Source of the DNA: Mansonella perstans
Lineage: Eukaryota > Nematoda > Chromadorea > Rhabditida > Onchocercidae
Direction: 5' to 3'
DNA length: 64,000 nt
NCBI GenBank assembly: GCA_037074765.1
Contig: JBAMDO010000221.1
Location: forward strand, 30,668 to 94,667
Shown here piece by piece: positions 26,480 to 38,084 of the stretch (position 1 is the stretch's first letter; each line of letters begins with the position of its first letter). Made by a program: the position numbers and the translations under genes. A model generated the notes under the pieces. The model was not told where the DNA came from, ran no database searches, and was given only the letters and a program-made list of their open reading frames with translations.

Positions 26480-29400
26480 CTAATGTTTTAAGCCAGTTTT
26501 TTCACAATACATACAATGCAGCATCCTTTTCAAATTTCGAGAGGCGACATTTTTTCCTGTTTTTTTACCACAGAAATTATACCTGCAAGGACAGGAACGT
26601 TCTCGTACAATCTTGCCTACACCACAGGTTTGAGAACAAACACTCCATGTTCCCCAGTTTGACCATGAACAAGAAGCTATGCCGAAATTACTGCGATAAG
26701 CTGTCATTCGCTCTTCAGGTATTGCAAGACTTCCGGATGTTGTCACTAATGGTGATAGTGTGAATTTCGTTATTGGACCGATTCTCTGATTTGATCTTGT
26801 CATTTTTATTTGTGGAGAGAAGCATGCAATCTGTTCCACAAGTTTGCCATCACAGTGACACTTGGTTTCTGCTGCTGCAAACAGAAACTTGCTGATTTCA
26901 TCTTTAAAAACCGAAAATATTATGTTGAAGGACGATATTATCTGATGAGTAGGTGTAACAATAAAGAGGTATGACAACGAACAAATTGCAATGCAAGATC
27001 GTGTCTTCGTTTTGAAGCCTCCCGTGCAAGAAGTTTCTGAATTCCATGAAGACCACAAACAGTCCATGCCATTATCACGATTGATGGTTCCCACACAGTT
27101 GTACTGAGAAAGATTAAGGAAATTTGATCGAGCTGAATACAAACGAGGTGCTGCATTCTGTTCTGTTTTGGGTAACCATGATTCTTGCCTTACTGAGCAT
27201 TCCTTAATAAAGCATACCCTGTAACTTCTATACAACAGAATTACAAATTTATGAAACATTAAAAATTTGTAAAAGATTGAAAATACCGAAAGAATGCAAG
27301 GGTCTTTTTCACTGTTGCTATTTAATAAATCATCACTTGTTGAGATACCATCAACGCAGTACCGAGTACGTATCCGATCACCCTAGATCGGAAAATATGC
27401 ATTCGATTTGATATACTTAAAAAATGCAACGAATTTATACAGCATTAATTATAAGAAAACTTCAATATTATTTAAATTCTGTATTTAGCTAGCTTTGAAA
27501 ACTGATTACCTGATTACATGGTCCTGCACAATCACAGCGTCCAATCCAATGAGACCAACCACATGTACGGGCATTGCTCATTTCAGGACATGGTATTTGG
27601 GCACAATTGCTCTCTTCACGTAGTTCTCCATCACAGTGACAAAGAGATTCATCAATTTTCCGTACAAAGTCATCTGAAATCATCAAACTCCAAGTCCCAG
27701 AATCTTTCACTTTTTGAAGCAAACCAATGTAACAATCAAAACCAAAACTTAAATAATTGCCAAAATTCTTTCGAATGAATTCCTTTGCCAAAAATCATAT
27801 TTGTAAACAAATCTATTTGCGGAACACCGAAGAGTACACACATGAAAGAGTTTCTGAATGAATCAGAATACCTTGTTTAGATAGAACATTTTCTGCTCGC
27901 CTACGTATTCGTGTTAAAGTTTCTAATCGCTTTATCGGTACAATCGGTTGCAGGTCTGCAAAAATTTAATAGGTGGTTAGCCACAATGTGGATACAATTT
28001 TTGTGAACTATAAAAAATACAGCACAGGCGAAGATTAGTGACAACTTTAAGAAGCTGTAGATAAAATTTGAATTTAGTTTTAACATTTCAGTATTACAAA
28101 TTCTAAGTAACCTGCTACAAATGGATTTAGAATGTCTTGTCTCTCATAATTTGACCTCGCAAAATGTCCAGGAAAAATAGAACCAAATCGATGCTGCATA
28201 GTAGGCTCCATTGATATGTACTTTCGCATCACTTTTGAATAATGTGGGGACCTGTTAAGTTCATAACTTTGCTGAGAAAAGCATGTCCGATACCTGAAAG
28301 AAAAACCAATCAAATATATTGTTGAAATTCGATATCTTTCTTCATTTTAAATATTTTTAAATTAGGGAGAAATAAAGAAATATTCCAGGAGTATCGGAAC
28401 ACAAACAAATAACAGTGTTAAGTAAAAGACGGAAATTTCATGATCAATACGAAAAACAAACTGACAAGTATCGCAGTAACCGAAATTATGTTTGTATTGC
28501 ATTCAGTGATTCATCAGATCTGCGACCCGAGATTGTCAAAACTGAGCAAATAACATGAAACTAATGCAAACTAATGCCTTTGCCAATATCGTTATCAACT
28601 TAAAATTAATACATTTCATTCTACTTGCAAAGCTTCTGGAAGGAAGTCTGGTCACTCCTACATTTATGTGTATTTTGCGATACCCGCTTTTTTTAAGGTA
28701 AGCGACACCTTGGCAAAATTAGAATATCTTGTCGAAGAATGAATCCATTATCTTACAGATTACACGAAACAAATGCAAAACCTTTCACGAGTGCCGCCAC
28801 CGCAACTTAGACTGCAGGCAGTCCATGTTGTCCATTCGGAGAGATTACAACAACGGCCTGGAAGTATCTTATCAGAAAACTTATAGTGCCGTAAGCAATT
28901 AGCTTACTTTGCTTTTAAAAATGAAGTGATAACGACAACCAATAATTTTTTGTAAAAGGATGGAATAATGCACTGACTATCAAAGCATTTACACATGGAT
29001 AAACCGGAAGAAAAGTAATATAAATTTTTTGGTTCTGATGTTGACAGAACACACATACAACATTGTTAGCACCACTAAGACTGTCTGTTATTCATTTTGA
29101 TGCATCTTCTTATATCATGCATCGCCCTCAAGGAAAAACATCCGCGATGTCGGGAGAAAAGAAGTAATTGTGTAATGAAATTATTTGGCTCGAAGATAGG
29201 TGAATTTACGTTTGCGATTTCTCTGTTATATCACAAGATTTATCCCAAATTGGCACAGATAGATATATCATCGCGTTTTCCAAATTTTGTACATTTGATG
29301 AAAGAGACAAGATTTATAGGAAAATGTCACCTTTAGATTTATTATTTATTATTCTATTGTAAAGATCTAAGATTCCGCGTCCTCTTTTATAATTATTTCA

Positions 29401-32400
29401 TCTTATGACCTCTATCTATGAGCTTGTTGTAAAGCGCAAGATTCATTGATGTTCCGTGTCTTGAGTATTCTTACAAATCATAAAATTCTTTGTTTTTAAT
29501 GCGCTAACTCTTTTACCTCATATATTCCATTAATGATGTTCATTTTTCCTGATTTGATTGGTCGATTCCTTGTAAATTTTTCGTGATTTGATTAATCGGT
29601 TCTTTATAAACAAACTCATTATAAAAGGAGGATTTCACTAATTGTGTGCGGCTTTTTTTTCTCAAATAAAGTTCTTTCAATTGTGCTACTGCTATAACAA
29701 GCCATCGCTTTTTACTATAGCAACTTTTCTTCCTACGTTCCGAAACCTTCACCATATCTCAAATATTATACCCATTTGTCACTTCAAAAGGGCGAAACAT
29801 GTTTTTTTTCCGATATTATAGGTGTCCGAGGTGAGCAGTACAATTCCTGTCTAAAGAAGTAATCCTATTTGTAAAAATGCCTTTTCGATATCGGTTGTTA
29901 CTACTTTCTTCATCATTCGGAAACAGCGGTATCCGCACAAGATCTGGAATTGCAATTGGTCCACGATAGTACTTCATTGAAACTTTTCGTTCCCTTTAAG
30001 TGCAGTGAAGCGTCGTAGACAATTCCTATCTTGGTTGTGGCCTTGTCTGGTTTAAAGATATCGTGATGATGCAGGTAATAAATAATCCCATCCTCGTCCA
30101 CATGTGGCTGTATCTCTTCAATTATGTCGGAACACAGTGGTCTTGGATTATTTCATCATATTCTTGCAGTTTCTGTTCATGGAATTGAAATCCTCTAGTT
30201 AGGTTTCGTAAGCAGCCGAAACACAAGCCAAAATTGTTGCTCAGTTTTTCTCCAGACTCCATCCATGGCCAACGACCTTGATACCTTCCACTGTTTTTGG
30301 TGATACTTTTTTAACTGTTCTAATGCCTTTACATCGTCGTAAGCATTAGGTTGTTTTTAAATACTGATACATTTCAATTTCCAGAATTGGTCTGTATCTG
30401 GAACACAACTCACCTGCATTTATTACGCTGACGGTGTGATGGCGGCATAATTCATTCGTATAACTGCTTCCTGCTATGACTAGACCAAGCTTGGCACGCA
30501 GTAAGTTAAATCCAGAATTCAGTTGGTGAACTTTTTCTAGATAAACGAATGCGAAAAAATAATCAGCTCCTTTGACTATTTCAGATCGCTTCCTGTAACT
30601 TCTGAGATTGCAGGATTCATTATTGTTCATCGTGCGTACCTCGACTACTTAAAGTTCACTTGCTAAATAATCCATTAAACTGATAGTCAATCGATAGTCG
30701 TTCCGGAAAGATCTAGAGCCTTTACGCAATTTCGGTGCGATTTTTTTTTGGACTGTTTCGGCCCTTTTTCAGTCAAAGGTGATAATACAAAAAGATAGTC
30801 TCTCAAAACTTTCGACATTTTCTGGGAGATGTGGAAAACTCAGTACTTAACTACCCTCACAGAACTCGAAAGGGACATACCTCGCCCAAGAAGTGGTGAA
30901 AACAATTTCCCGTAAAAAGAAATTGTATTTGTAAATGAGCCAAGTATCCCACGTTGAATGTGGGTAAGTAGTCAGGAATAAGAATAGCAAAATGGACAAG
31001 ACGGCGAAGAAGAGCTGAAATAGAGACATCATACAGGAAGCTTCTCGATCCACCAGTAAATATGTTGTATCCTCTCAAAATTAATGATGGAAATCTCCTC
31101 GATGTCATTGATAAGCAGGACAGAAAGATTCATCTAAATCAAAAGGAGATCGACAAATTCGAAAATTCTATAACTCTACGAACTAGAAGAGCCACAAAAC
31201 CGCAGTAGCACTACGAACTAGAAGCGCAATATAACCGTATGCCGAACAATATCAGTAATTCGAATCAAACGACTACATCAATATCATCAGAGATATAATG
31301 TCCCTGTTGGGAGTGTCGAAAAAATCGAAACAATTGTGTTACAACGTTACTGGCCTATGCCAAATCATCCTGTACTATAATTATTTCGATGAAATTAGAT
31401 GATACAAAATTTTGATTCGTTTTCAGTTTCTTATTGTGCAGTAAATTTGTAGTGGTCTTTGTTCCAAAGCAATGACTATATTTCTCCTAACATGTGATAT
31501 GTGATCATGTTGTATACACTTTGAAGCTTTACCGATCACCAATCTACCACCTTGTAATCCTTTGTTTAAGCATTTATTAACATGTAATCCTCTGTTATCT
31601 GCGAATATGTAAAAAGTATGATATAACACTCTAACCCTACATAACATTATAACTAGTTTGTAACTCCTAATAATCTAATTGGTAAATTCCTTATAAGCAA
31701 CTCATTTAAAAAAAAGATTTCATTCATTATTTTTACCGTCAGTTTTCACAAGAATAAAATGCTCTCGACTGTGATATTGCTGCAAACGACTCATCGCGTT
31801 TCACTACTAGCAAATCTTCCTATATTTCAGGTATTATAACCATTCACCATTTCAAAAGGAAAAATCAAATTTTCTTTTTTCGACATGCGGTAATGACGGC
31901 TGATCGGTCCATCTATCTTCAGGCTTAAACTTACGTCATGAAGTCCCAACATATCTCAGTGTTCTCTAACTGTTGTCACACCGGATGTTAACAATTGAAA
32001 TGCGAGATTAGTAATTAATCCACAGATACTGGATACACAACTAACCCGCATCACACTGTTCCCTATCGGCAGCATTCCCGCTGCAGCTGTTATTATTTCG
32101 AATAATCCGAACTACTGAAACATTTCCGCCAACCTGAAAGTATCTCTCATCACTCCTTTTCCCATCTGTACTATCCAATACAGATAGCGTTCAATGAATT
32201 CTCGGAATTCAATAAACAACTTACAGAGGACGAAGTTGAGGTTGAAGCTTTATTACTGCGCTGTGTAGTGCTCCAAACACTAATATCACCGTGATCATCT
32301 ATGAACCGATCACTATTATATAGAGGATAACTTCCTTTTCTTGTTACATCTGAAAGTGATGAATTTTTTTTCAAGATATTAAAATCTGTTTTTCTAACGA

Positions 32401-35400
32401 TATCGAGTTTTCTCCTTTTTCCTACTTCTTTCTCCTTTATGAGGCTAACAAAATGAAAACAAAGCAAATACTGAGTATTGATAACCTCGAGAGAAGCTTC
32501 CTTTGGCGGCAGCTTTAATTAGATCATTTGTTATGCATCTGAAAACAAAAAAAGCTATGTTTCGTTCATTTCAAGCAATAATCATAACAAATTGATGAGC
32601 AACGAGTAATCAAAAGCAATCGTGACAAAATTATTGAACAAATGATTAATTACACATCCTAACTTTCAAGTTTTTTTCAACAGTCAAAGTTTTCCGAAAA
32701 TATGGTTATAAATATCTAGTGATCATCGAACTTTGTAACTAATGTATGGTAATTTTCACAGTCTATCATGCTATCATGCTATCATCACTGCTATTGATTA
32801 ATACCAATTGTTGGAAAATCCGAATTCGGGAAAGTGATCTGCTCTTAGTATAAGTTAGTAATTTTCTTATAACATTTTTGTGACATTTTTTGCTTATGTA
32901 AATAACATTCGTTGTAACATTTTTGCCTGTGTAAATCACATCCTGTTACTGTATCACATCAAAGATACCGCCGTTGCAACTTATCCACAGTGAACCATAA
33001 TTAACCTAACTCCTTTATCATTGTGACCTTACGACCTTTGTCTTAAGCCATTAGTCCCGCCTCCTCTACAACTATATATAGACTCTCGATCCTCAAACTA
33101 CACATTCATTTTTTGGGTACATTCGTATATTCGTATACTCACGGCTTTGTACATTCATTTATTAATTCTTTGCTTCATTTACTTAATCACTTATATCCTT
33201 ATCTAATTTTTCCAATAAAGGTTCAATTACCCAAGTTTGTGATTCGACTGTGCCACGAGACAAAAAACTTTCCCAACAACATTTTTTGGTGCCACGAGCC
33301 GGGAACATGTCGGACAGCCTTATTGTCAACATAGAATCGGCACTACAGAAGTTGGGAAATCTCATCGAGGAAAAATTAGATAAGGATATAAGTGATTAAG
33401 TAAATGAAGCAAAGAATTAATAAATGTACAAAGCCGTGAGTATACGAATGTACGAATGTACCCAAAAAATGAATGTGTAGTTTGAGGATCGAGAGTCTAT
33501 ATATAGTTGTAGAGGAGGCGGGATTAATGGCTTAAGACAAAGGTCGTAAGGTCACAATGATAAAGGAGTTAGGTTAATTATGGTTCACTGTGGATAAGTT
33601 GCAACGGCGGTATCTTTGATGTGATACAGTAACAGGATGTGATTTACACAGGCAAAAATGTTACAACGAATGTTATTTACATAAGCAAAAAATGTCACAA
33701 AAATGTTATAAGAAAATTACTAACTTATACTAAGAGCAGATCACTTTCCCGAATTCGGATTTTCAGACACCGATTAATTTGATCTTAGTATTAGCTATCT
33801 TACTTTCTTCTTCGTTCACGAATTCCAGAACCACATGTGACAGAGCAACCACTCCATGAAGACCATTCATCCCAATAAGGACATACCGACTCCTGGCAAA
33901 ATCGAAACTCCCGCTCAGCACCAATGCATTTTGCGCCTGTCGGAAGACAGGACCGCTGCCTGCAATAAAATAATCTCATAAAAAGTGATAAAAAACAAGT
34001 AAATTTGAATAATCGCTAATAAAATGAATAAAAATTAGAAGTTCTTATCTGAATGTTAAGCGTTTGGATTATTAATTTGAAAGAGGAAGCGGAACTAACC
34101 AGAAAAAAATAAAATGATTTAAGATATTAGTAAAAGCTGACTCGTAGGCAGTGACCACAGTCTGCAATCGGCAAAGTCACGAATTCATACACAATAAACT
34201 GTTTGCAAATAACCTGTTTTCTTGGCCATGTCCACAGCTGACACTACATCTTGACCAGGAACTCCACGAAATCCAAGTAGGACATTCTGGAAGATCTTTG
34301 CATGGTATTTGATCTTGTGCTGCACCATTACAAAGTGAACTTATCAAATTATCTTTCATGCAAGTCCTGCAATGTTCAACATTAAACATGTCCACCTAAT
34401 AATTCATAAATACTTCAGTTAAGAAATGAACATGTAAAGGTACTGTAATAAGAGAATAATTTTCAAGATCAGCATTCAGACGAAACTTATTTTATTCCGT
34501 GGAACTTTGAAAAAATGATCGTTGTTATCAAACGCACTTAACTGAGCGTTTAATTTTACCTTACGCGAAGTTTGTTTCCCTTTGTACCGCAAGTTTCAGT
34601 GCACTGTGTCCAAGACGACCAGTCAGTCCATAGCGGACATGAATTCATGATGCATACTTCATGCTCTTCTGCATTTCCGGTACAGTTTTTGCTACCATAG
34701 CAAGTCCTTGTTCGATGCTGCAATGAAATCAAAGTTAATGCAATGAAAGCTTGAAAATGTCAGTTATTTAGGAGATCTGAAAGCACAGGAAGTGTGGCCT
34801 GCAACTGATATGAATTGAAGATTAGAAAGTATCATTACAGAAATGAAATTTGATTTAAAAGCAATGACTGAAAGATAATGACACTTATTCATTTTTTTAC
34901 CGTTCTGAAACCGCCAGTTTTTAGCAATCATTTCAAGTTGTGAATGTACTTAAGCAGAGGAATTCGCTACCTACCCTTTGTCCCTTACCGCAGCTGACAC
35001 TGCACGCACTCCACGATTCCCATGTAGACCAAAACTGGCAACGTGGTTGTTCGCAAGCCTTCTTCTCAAAGCTTTCACCAATGCACCCATTATCGCTCAA
35101 ACATTGCCCAAAATTTCGAAAGTTTAAAAATTTTAGACTTAAATAAAAGCCATTTAAACAAAATGAATATATGTTTACATAAAAAGTGTGAATTCCAAAT
35201 GAAAAGTAATACCAAAACTGGACAGTGACTCTTTTACCTTCGTCTTATTTGCTGCCCAATGCCACAGGTGACAGAACATGGTTCCCAGCTACCCCACGTA
35301 GACCATTGCTCACATTTCTCCACATTGCATGATTCAATACTCTAAATTTCTTGAAGAATTTCCGTTGATAAGTTGTCAAGAGGAAGAGGCATGCTGTCTT

Positions 35401-38084
35401 AAAGTTTTCCATATTTATTTGATTTGAAAATCTTACCACAGAAGGCCCATCACATCGTTGATTAACAGAACAAACACGTGAGCGCGATCGCTTACCACCA
35501 TCACAACTACGCGAACATGCAGTCCATTCTGCCCAAGGTCCCCATTCTGGGCATAGGTCATTACTGCACAGTTCTTCTTTTGTGGATTCACCTAATGAAA
35601 TTTGATAAAAATATCGGAAAAAGCAAATTTAATAAATTTACAAATGAGGAAATGAATGAAATTTGCTGTAAATCTCTTTGGTGAATTAATACTACTTTTT
35701 AACAATTGCACTGGAACTAAGATAATTTCATTTATATCACCAATTCTCAATTTAAATAAAAAACACTTACCTGAACATTGCCCTTCAACTGGGCAAAATC
35801 TTCTTCGCGTAGTGATACCTATTCCACAAGTAACCGAACATGGAGTTTGCGATGACCATTCTGCCCAAGAAATAATCATGCTCGTAGTTGGTTGCAGTGA
35901 TGTTGACAGCGGTTGTACCGGACCACCAGTCTCCGCATCTTGCGTTTGTAAAAATTCTTTATTTTGTTTGGATTCATTTAATGACTGTTGTTTGCTGATA
36001 TAACTACTAGACGATTCTTCATTGAATAATTTTGTTTTGGGAATGTTTCCTTGCGGACATGTCTGAAATTGCTGGAATTATAAAAGGTTTCGACATTCAC
36101 GTACAATGCCTTGAAGGATCGAAGACCATACGGTAAAAATAATCCAGAAAATTTGTTAATAACACAGAAAAGTAGACTTTTCAGATCGAAATCATAAATC
36201 AACTCACAGTAGAGCAAGGATCAGCAATTTTCGGTTTGCATGCAAGTGAGTACACTGAACATGGCCAACTATAACCCAGTTTTTGGAAGTAAGCTAATGA
36301 TGATGCGTAACAATCTGCTCCTGAATGTGGTGGTATTTAATTTTAATTATGACTTAGATCGAAGTATCAAACAATCGTCGAATTTGAGTATTATTAAGTA
36401 ATTAAAAATGCAAAACCTTGGCATCTATCATAAATTGTTCCTTGTTGGCCATGACTTACAGAAACCGGTTTAATCGGTAATGGAAGTGGTACTCCACTGG
36501 TTGGAAGGGAATAACTCTAGAACTTTTAAGTGTTATAAAGTAAAAGGGATGTCTTTGTATGATTGACTTCTAATCCTACCATTTCATATAACAGCTATTT
36601 CAAGTTCTTCTTTCAGGTGAACAAGTTTGAATCCAAATGAATTTATACTGCAGTTATGCTTGGTGTTTTTATTCGTATTTCTATGAATATACTGATCTGA
36701 ATAATACGTTTACTACCGAATGATAATTTATAGTGAACCTGTTTTGGCAAATAATTATTGTTGGTATTCGAAGTCTGCAGCAAAGAGTAATGATTTGCTT
36801 GCTGCAATCGTTTATTGGTGTAAGATGAAGACGACGGATTAGAAAGATCTTGATTCAACAACGCCAATCCATTAATTGCTGGTCTCACCGATCCTAAAAA
36901 ACTTGTTTTTTAAACGAAATTTTATCCAGAGATAGACGGCTGACTTTTTAAGAATGACTGCTAAAACACATTTAAATCACTGGCTTCAATTATAGCAAGT
37001 AAAGAAAAGAAATCAGTTTATTTATTTATGATTTTCATTAATTAAACAAAAATACCTGTAATGAACGAGAGTTAATGACTCTAAAATAAATTACCATTAT
37101 AAGTTATATGCTTTTCCGCAGCTTTTCAATAATGATGAATGTTTAAAATTAAGGTAAAGCATTAAAATTTTTAATGCTAAGGATACTTCGCAGAATAAAT
37201 TAATTCAATTGATTTCTTCTGATCTGCTAAACTTATGCATTTTATTTGTTGCAGTTCGAGTTATTCAACCACTTCTATTCTTTCGACCCCTTCACTGCTC
37301 AATCGTTGGCAGTACTTTTCCCGATCAGAATAGTACTTTTCCTGATCAAATTGCCAAAATGATTCGCTTTGTACTTTTCCTGATCAAATTGTCAAAGTGA
37401 TCCGCTAATCAGCTTTCAATCGCCTAAAGTCTCACCACTCATTATCTTTCTGGTCGACACGTCATGTTCGGAATGCTGCACTATTTGCTGCGTTAGTGAA
37501 CGTGACGGTTCTGGATCACAGCATGATTCAAGTTTCTGTTTTAGGTCTGATTTTATCATCTTCACCAGATTACTTCCAGAACTTGTTCGACCATTTGTTT
37601 CCAAACACTGATCAAGGACTTCGAATACTGTACTGGCCGAATTTAAAGAATTATGCATTGTGATACTGTTATCACTTGAATTCGAATTTGAATCATACAA
37701 CTGACAGAAATTTCTATTCTAAAATTGAAAAAATATGTTAGTCTCATTATTTGATCCAAATTTTTAGAGAAATGATCTCTTGAATGTTAAAATGGCACAA
37801 TTGGATGAAACTCTGCTATCTATAGTAATATCAAAAATATCTCTTTGTTGAAGAATAGCAGTATTGGTTGCTAATTCACAAGATTTCTTTAAACTTTTTC
37901 GTGCGGTTATTCCGCATTGTTACCTTATTCTCTTCAGAGATAAACAATGCAGCTTTACAATGTTGAATATTGTCAATGCATCGTTCCGCACATCGGAGTG
38001 GTGATGGTACTTCTATTCTTTGAAAAAATGAGCCGTTCTGGATAGTGTAGGATTTCCGGATACACATTTTTTTCGCATCGCAGC
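26480..38084 (-). CDS. Large secreted PAN/apple-like plus multi-TSP1 protein
   Basis: About nineteen minus-strand exons give roughly 1,200 residues: 38084-37924, 37718-37436, 36893-36739, 36516-36417, 36320-36208, 36062-35771, 35591-35437, 35341-35238, about 35137-34975, 34717-34560, 34366-34214, 33959-33804, 32538-32486, about 32421-32225, 28857-28782, 28293-28112, 27955-27872, 27673-27510 and 27382-26480. The first two visible exons form a PAN/apple-like domain ([35 protein letters not shown]). A Ser/Asn-rich linker and a cysteine segment ([20 protein letters not shown]) follow. Then come TSP1 modules with WxxW and CSVTCG cores such as [27 protein letters not shown] and [15 protein letters not shown]. 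The last is [14 protein letters not shown] before TAG. TSP1 modules occur in extracellular matrix and guidance proteins and are often C-mannosylated at WxxW. The signal-peptide exon lies beyond 38084 and was not found. Phase breaks occur across the retroelement-filled intron (32225/28857), and an intron at 27286-27219 would shift the frame, so that exon is kept open here. Domain content is certain; exact structure and orthology are not. Confidence 0.85.
29480..30660 (-). mobile_element. BEL/Pao retrotransposon pol fragment (protease to reverse transcriptase), degenerate
   Basis: Read on the minus strand, an aspartic-protease-end segment contains [20 protein letters not shown], close to the BEL/Pao consensus of a K-L-G-x-x-I-x-G-S stretch. 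It is followed downstream by reverse-transcriptase pieces with [20 protein letters not shown], then frames reading GPIAIPDL and [14 protein letters not shown]. These are the usual order of Pao-type pol. The frame breaks and stops several times, so the copy is inactive. It lies in an intron of the TSP1 gene, in the same orientation. Confidence 0.75.
30690..31215 (+). mobile_element. BEL/Pao integrase/pol C-terminal fragment, opposite orientation, internally deleted
   Basis: Plus-strand frames read FTQFRCDFF and [11 protein letters not shown], resembling the start of a Pao-type integrase core. Soon after comes [19 protein letters not shown] with PRPRSGEN, and later [20 protein letters not shown] followed by MLYPLKIN. 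These are hallmarks of the C-terminal pol tail, where the family ends R-P-x-x-x-LYPLE. Most of the DDE catalytic region between the two parts is absent. The piece sits head to head with the minus-strand pol fragment, about 30 bases away, so the nest has been rearranged. Confidence 0.7.
31660..32125 (-). mobile_element. Second, more diverged BEL/Pao pol copy
   Basis: Nucleotide order parallels the 29.5-30.5 kb fragment. A CTTATAAGCAACTCATT-like segment precedes TATTATAACCATTCACCATT and TTCAAAAGG, matching TATTATACCCATTTGTCACT in the other copy. A protease-region block resembling GGTGAGTTGTGTTCCAGATAC follows. The copy is full of stops in every frame. It appears to be an older relative of the same element family in the same orientation. 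Confidence 0.45.
32809..33278 (+). repeat. Complete 470-bp BEL/Pao LTR
   Basis: The ends are TGTTGG and CCAACA, perfect 6-bp inverted termini. A TATATATA-type box lies at about 33073-33080 and an AATAAA polyadenylation signal near 33215, the expected layout of promoter and poly(A) signals in an LTR. A TGG-starting primer-binding site follows directly. Confidence 0.75.
33369..33769 (-). repeat. Inverted, 3'-truncated copy of the same LTR
   Basis: This is the reverse complement of 32809 to about 33218, with only a few substitutions by eye (for example one in the CCATTAGTCCCGCC block and one in the CGTATATTCGTATAC block). Its outer end reads TGTCTG rather than TGTTGG. The junction with the gag start falls at GGAAAAATTAGATAAGG. 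Confidence 0.75.
37311..37406. repeat. Three tandem copies of a 20- to 39-bp unit
   Basis: The unit starts GTACTTTTCCTGATCAAATT. The first copy is shortened and reads TTTTCCCGATCAG; the second and third are full length and continue TGCCAAAATGATTCGC or TGTCAAAGTGATCCGC. It lies about 30 bases beyond the donor of the second PAN exon, inside the intron. Confidence 0.7.

Larger units (their letters stand above)
32809..33769. mobile_element. Palindromic BEL/Pao LTR derivative (LTR, PBS, gag start, inverted LTR)
   Basis: A complete LTR (32809-33278) begins TGTTGG and ends CCAACA. It is followed by a primer-binding-type leader TGGTGCCACGAGCC and a gag-like start codon at 33307 ([17 protein letters not shown]). 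From about 33369 the sequence becomes the reverse complement of the LTR, running back to its 5' end at 33769. The arms are about 400 bp and near identical. The loop of about 150 bases is the 3' end of the LTR plus leader. The flanks are CCAAT on the left and CCGAT on the right, a probable 5-bp target duplication with one mismatch, which suggests the palindrome inserted as a unit. It lies in a TSP1-gene intron. Confidence 0.8.

Noticed and set aside
27518..27778. 86-codon plus-strand frame rich in His/Asn/Ser
   Set aside because: Antisense shadow of the TSP1-gene exon at 27510-27673.
33113..33334. 73-codon plus-strand frame over the LTR
   Set aside because: It spans the LTR promoter/polyadenylation region and leader of the retroelement and has no protein similarity.
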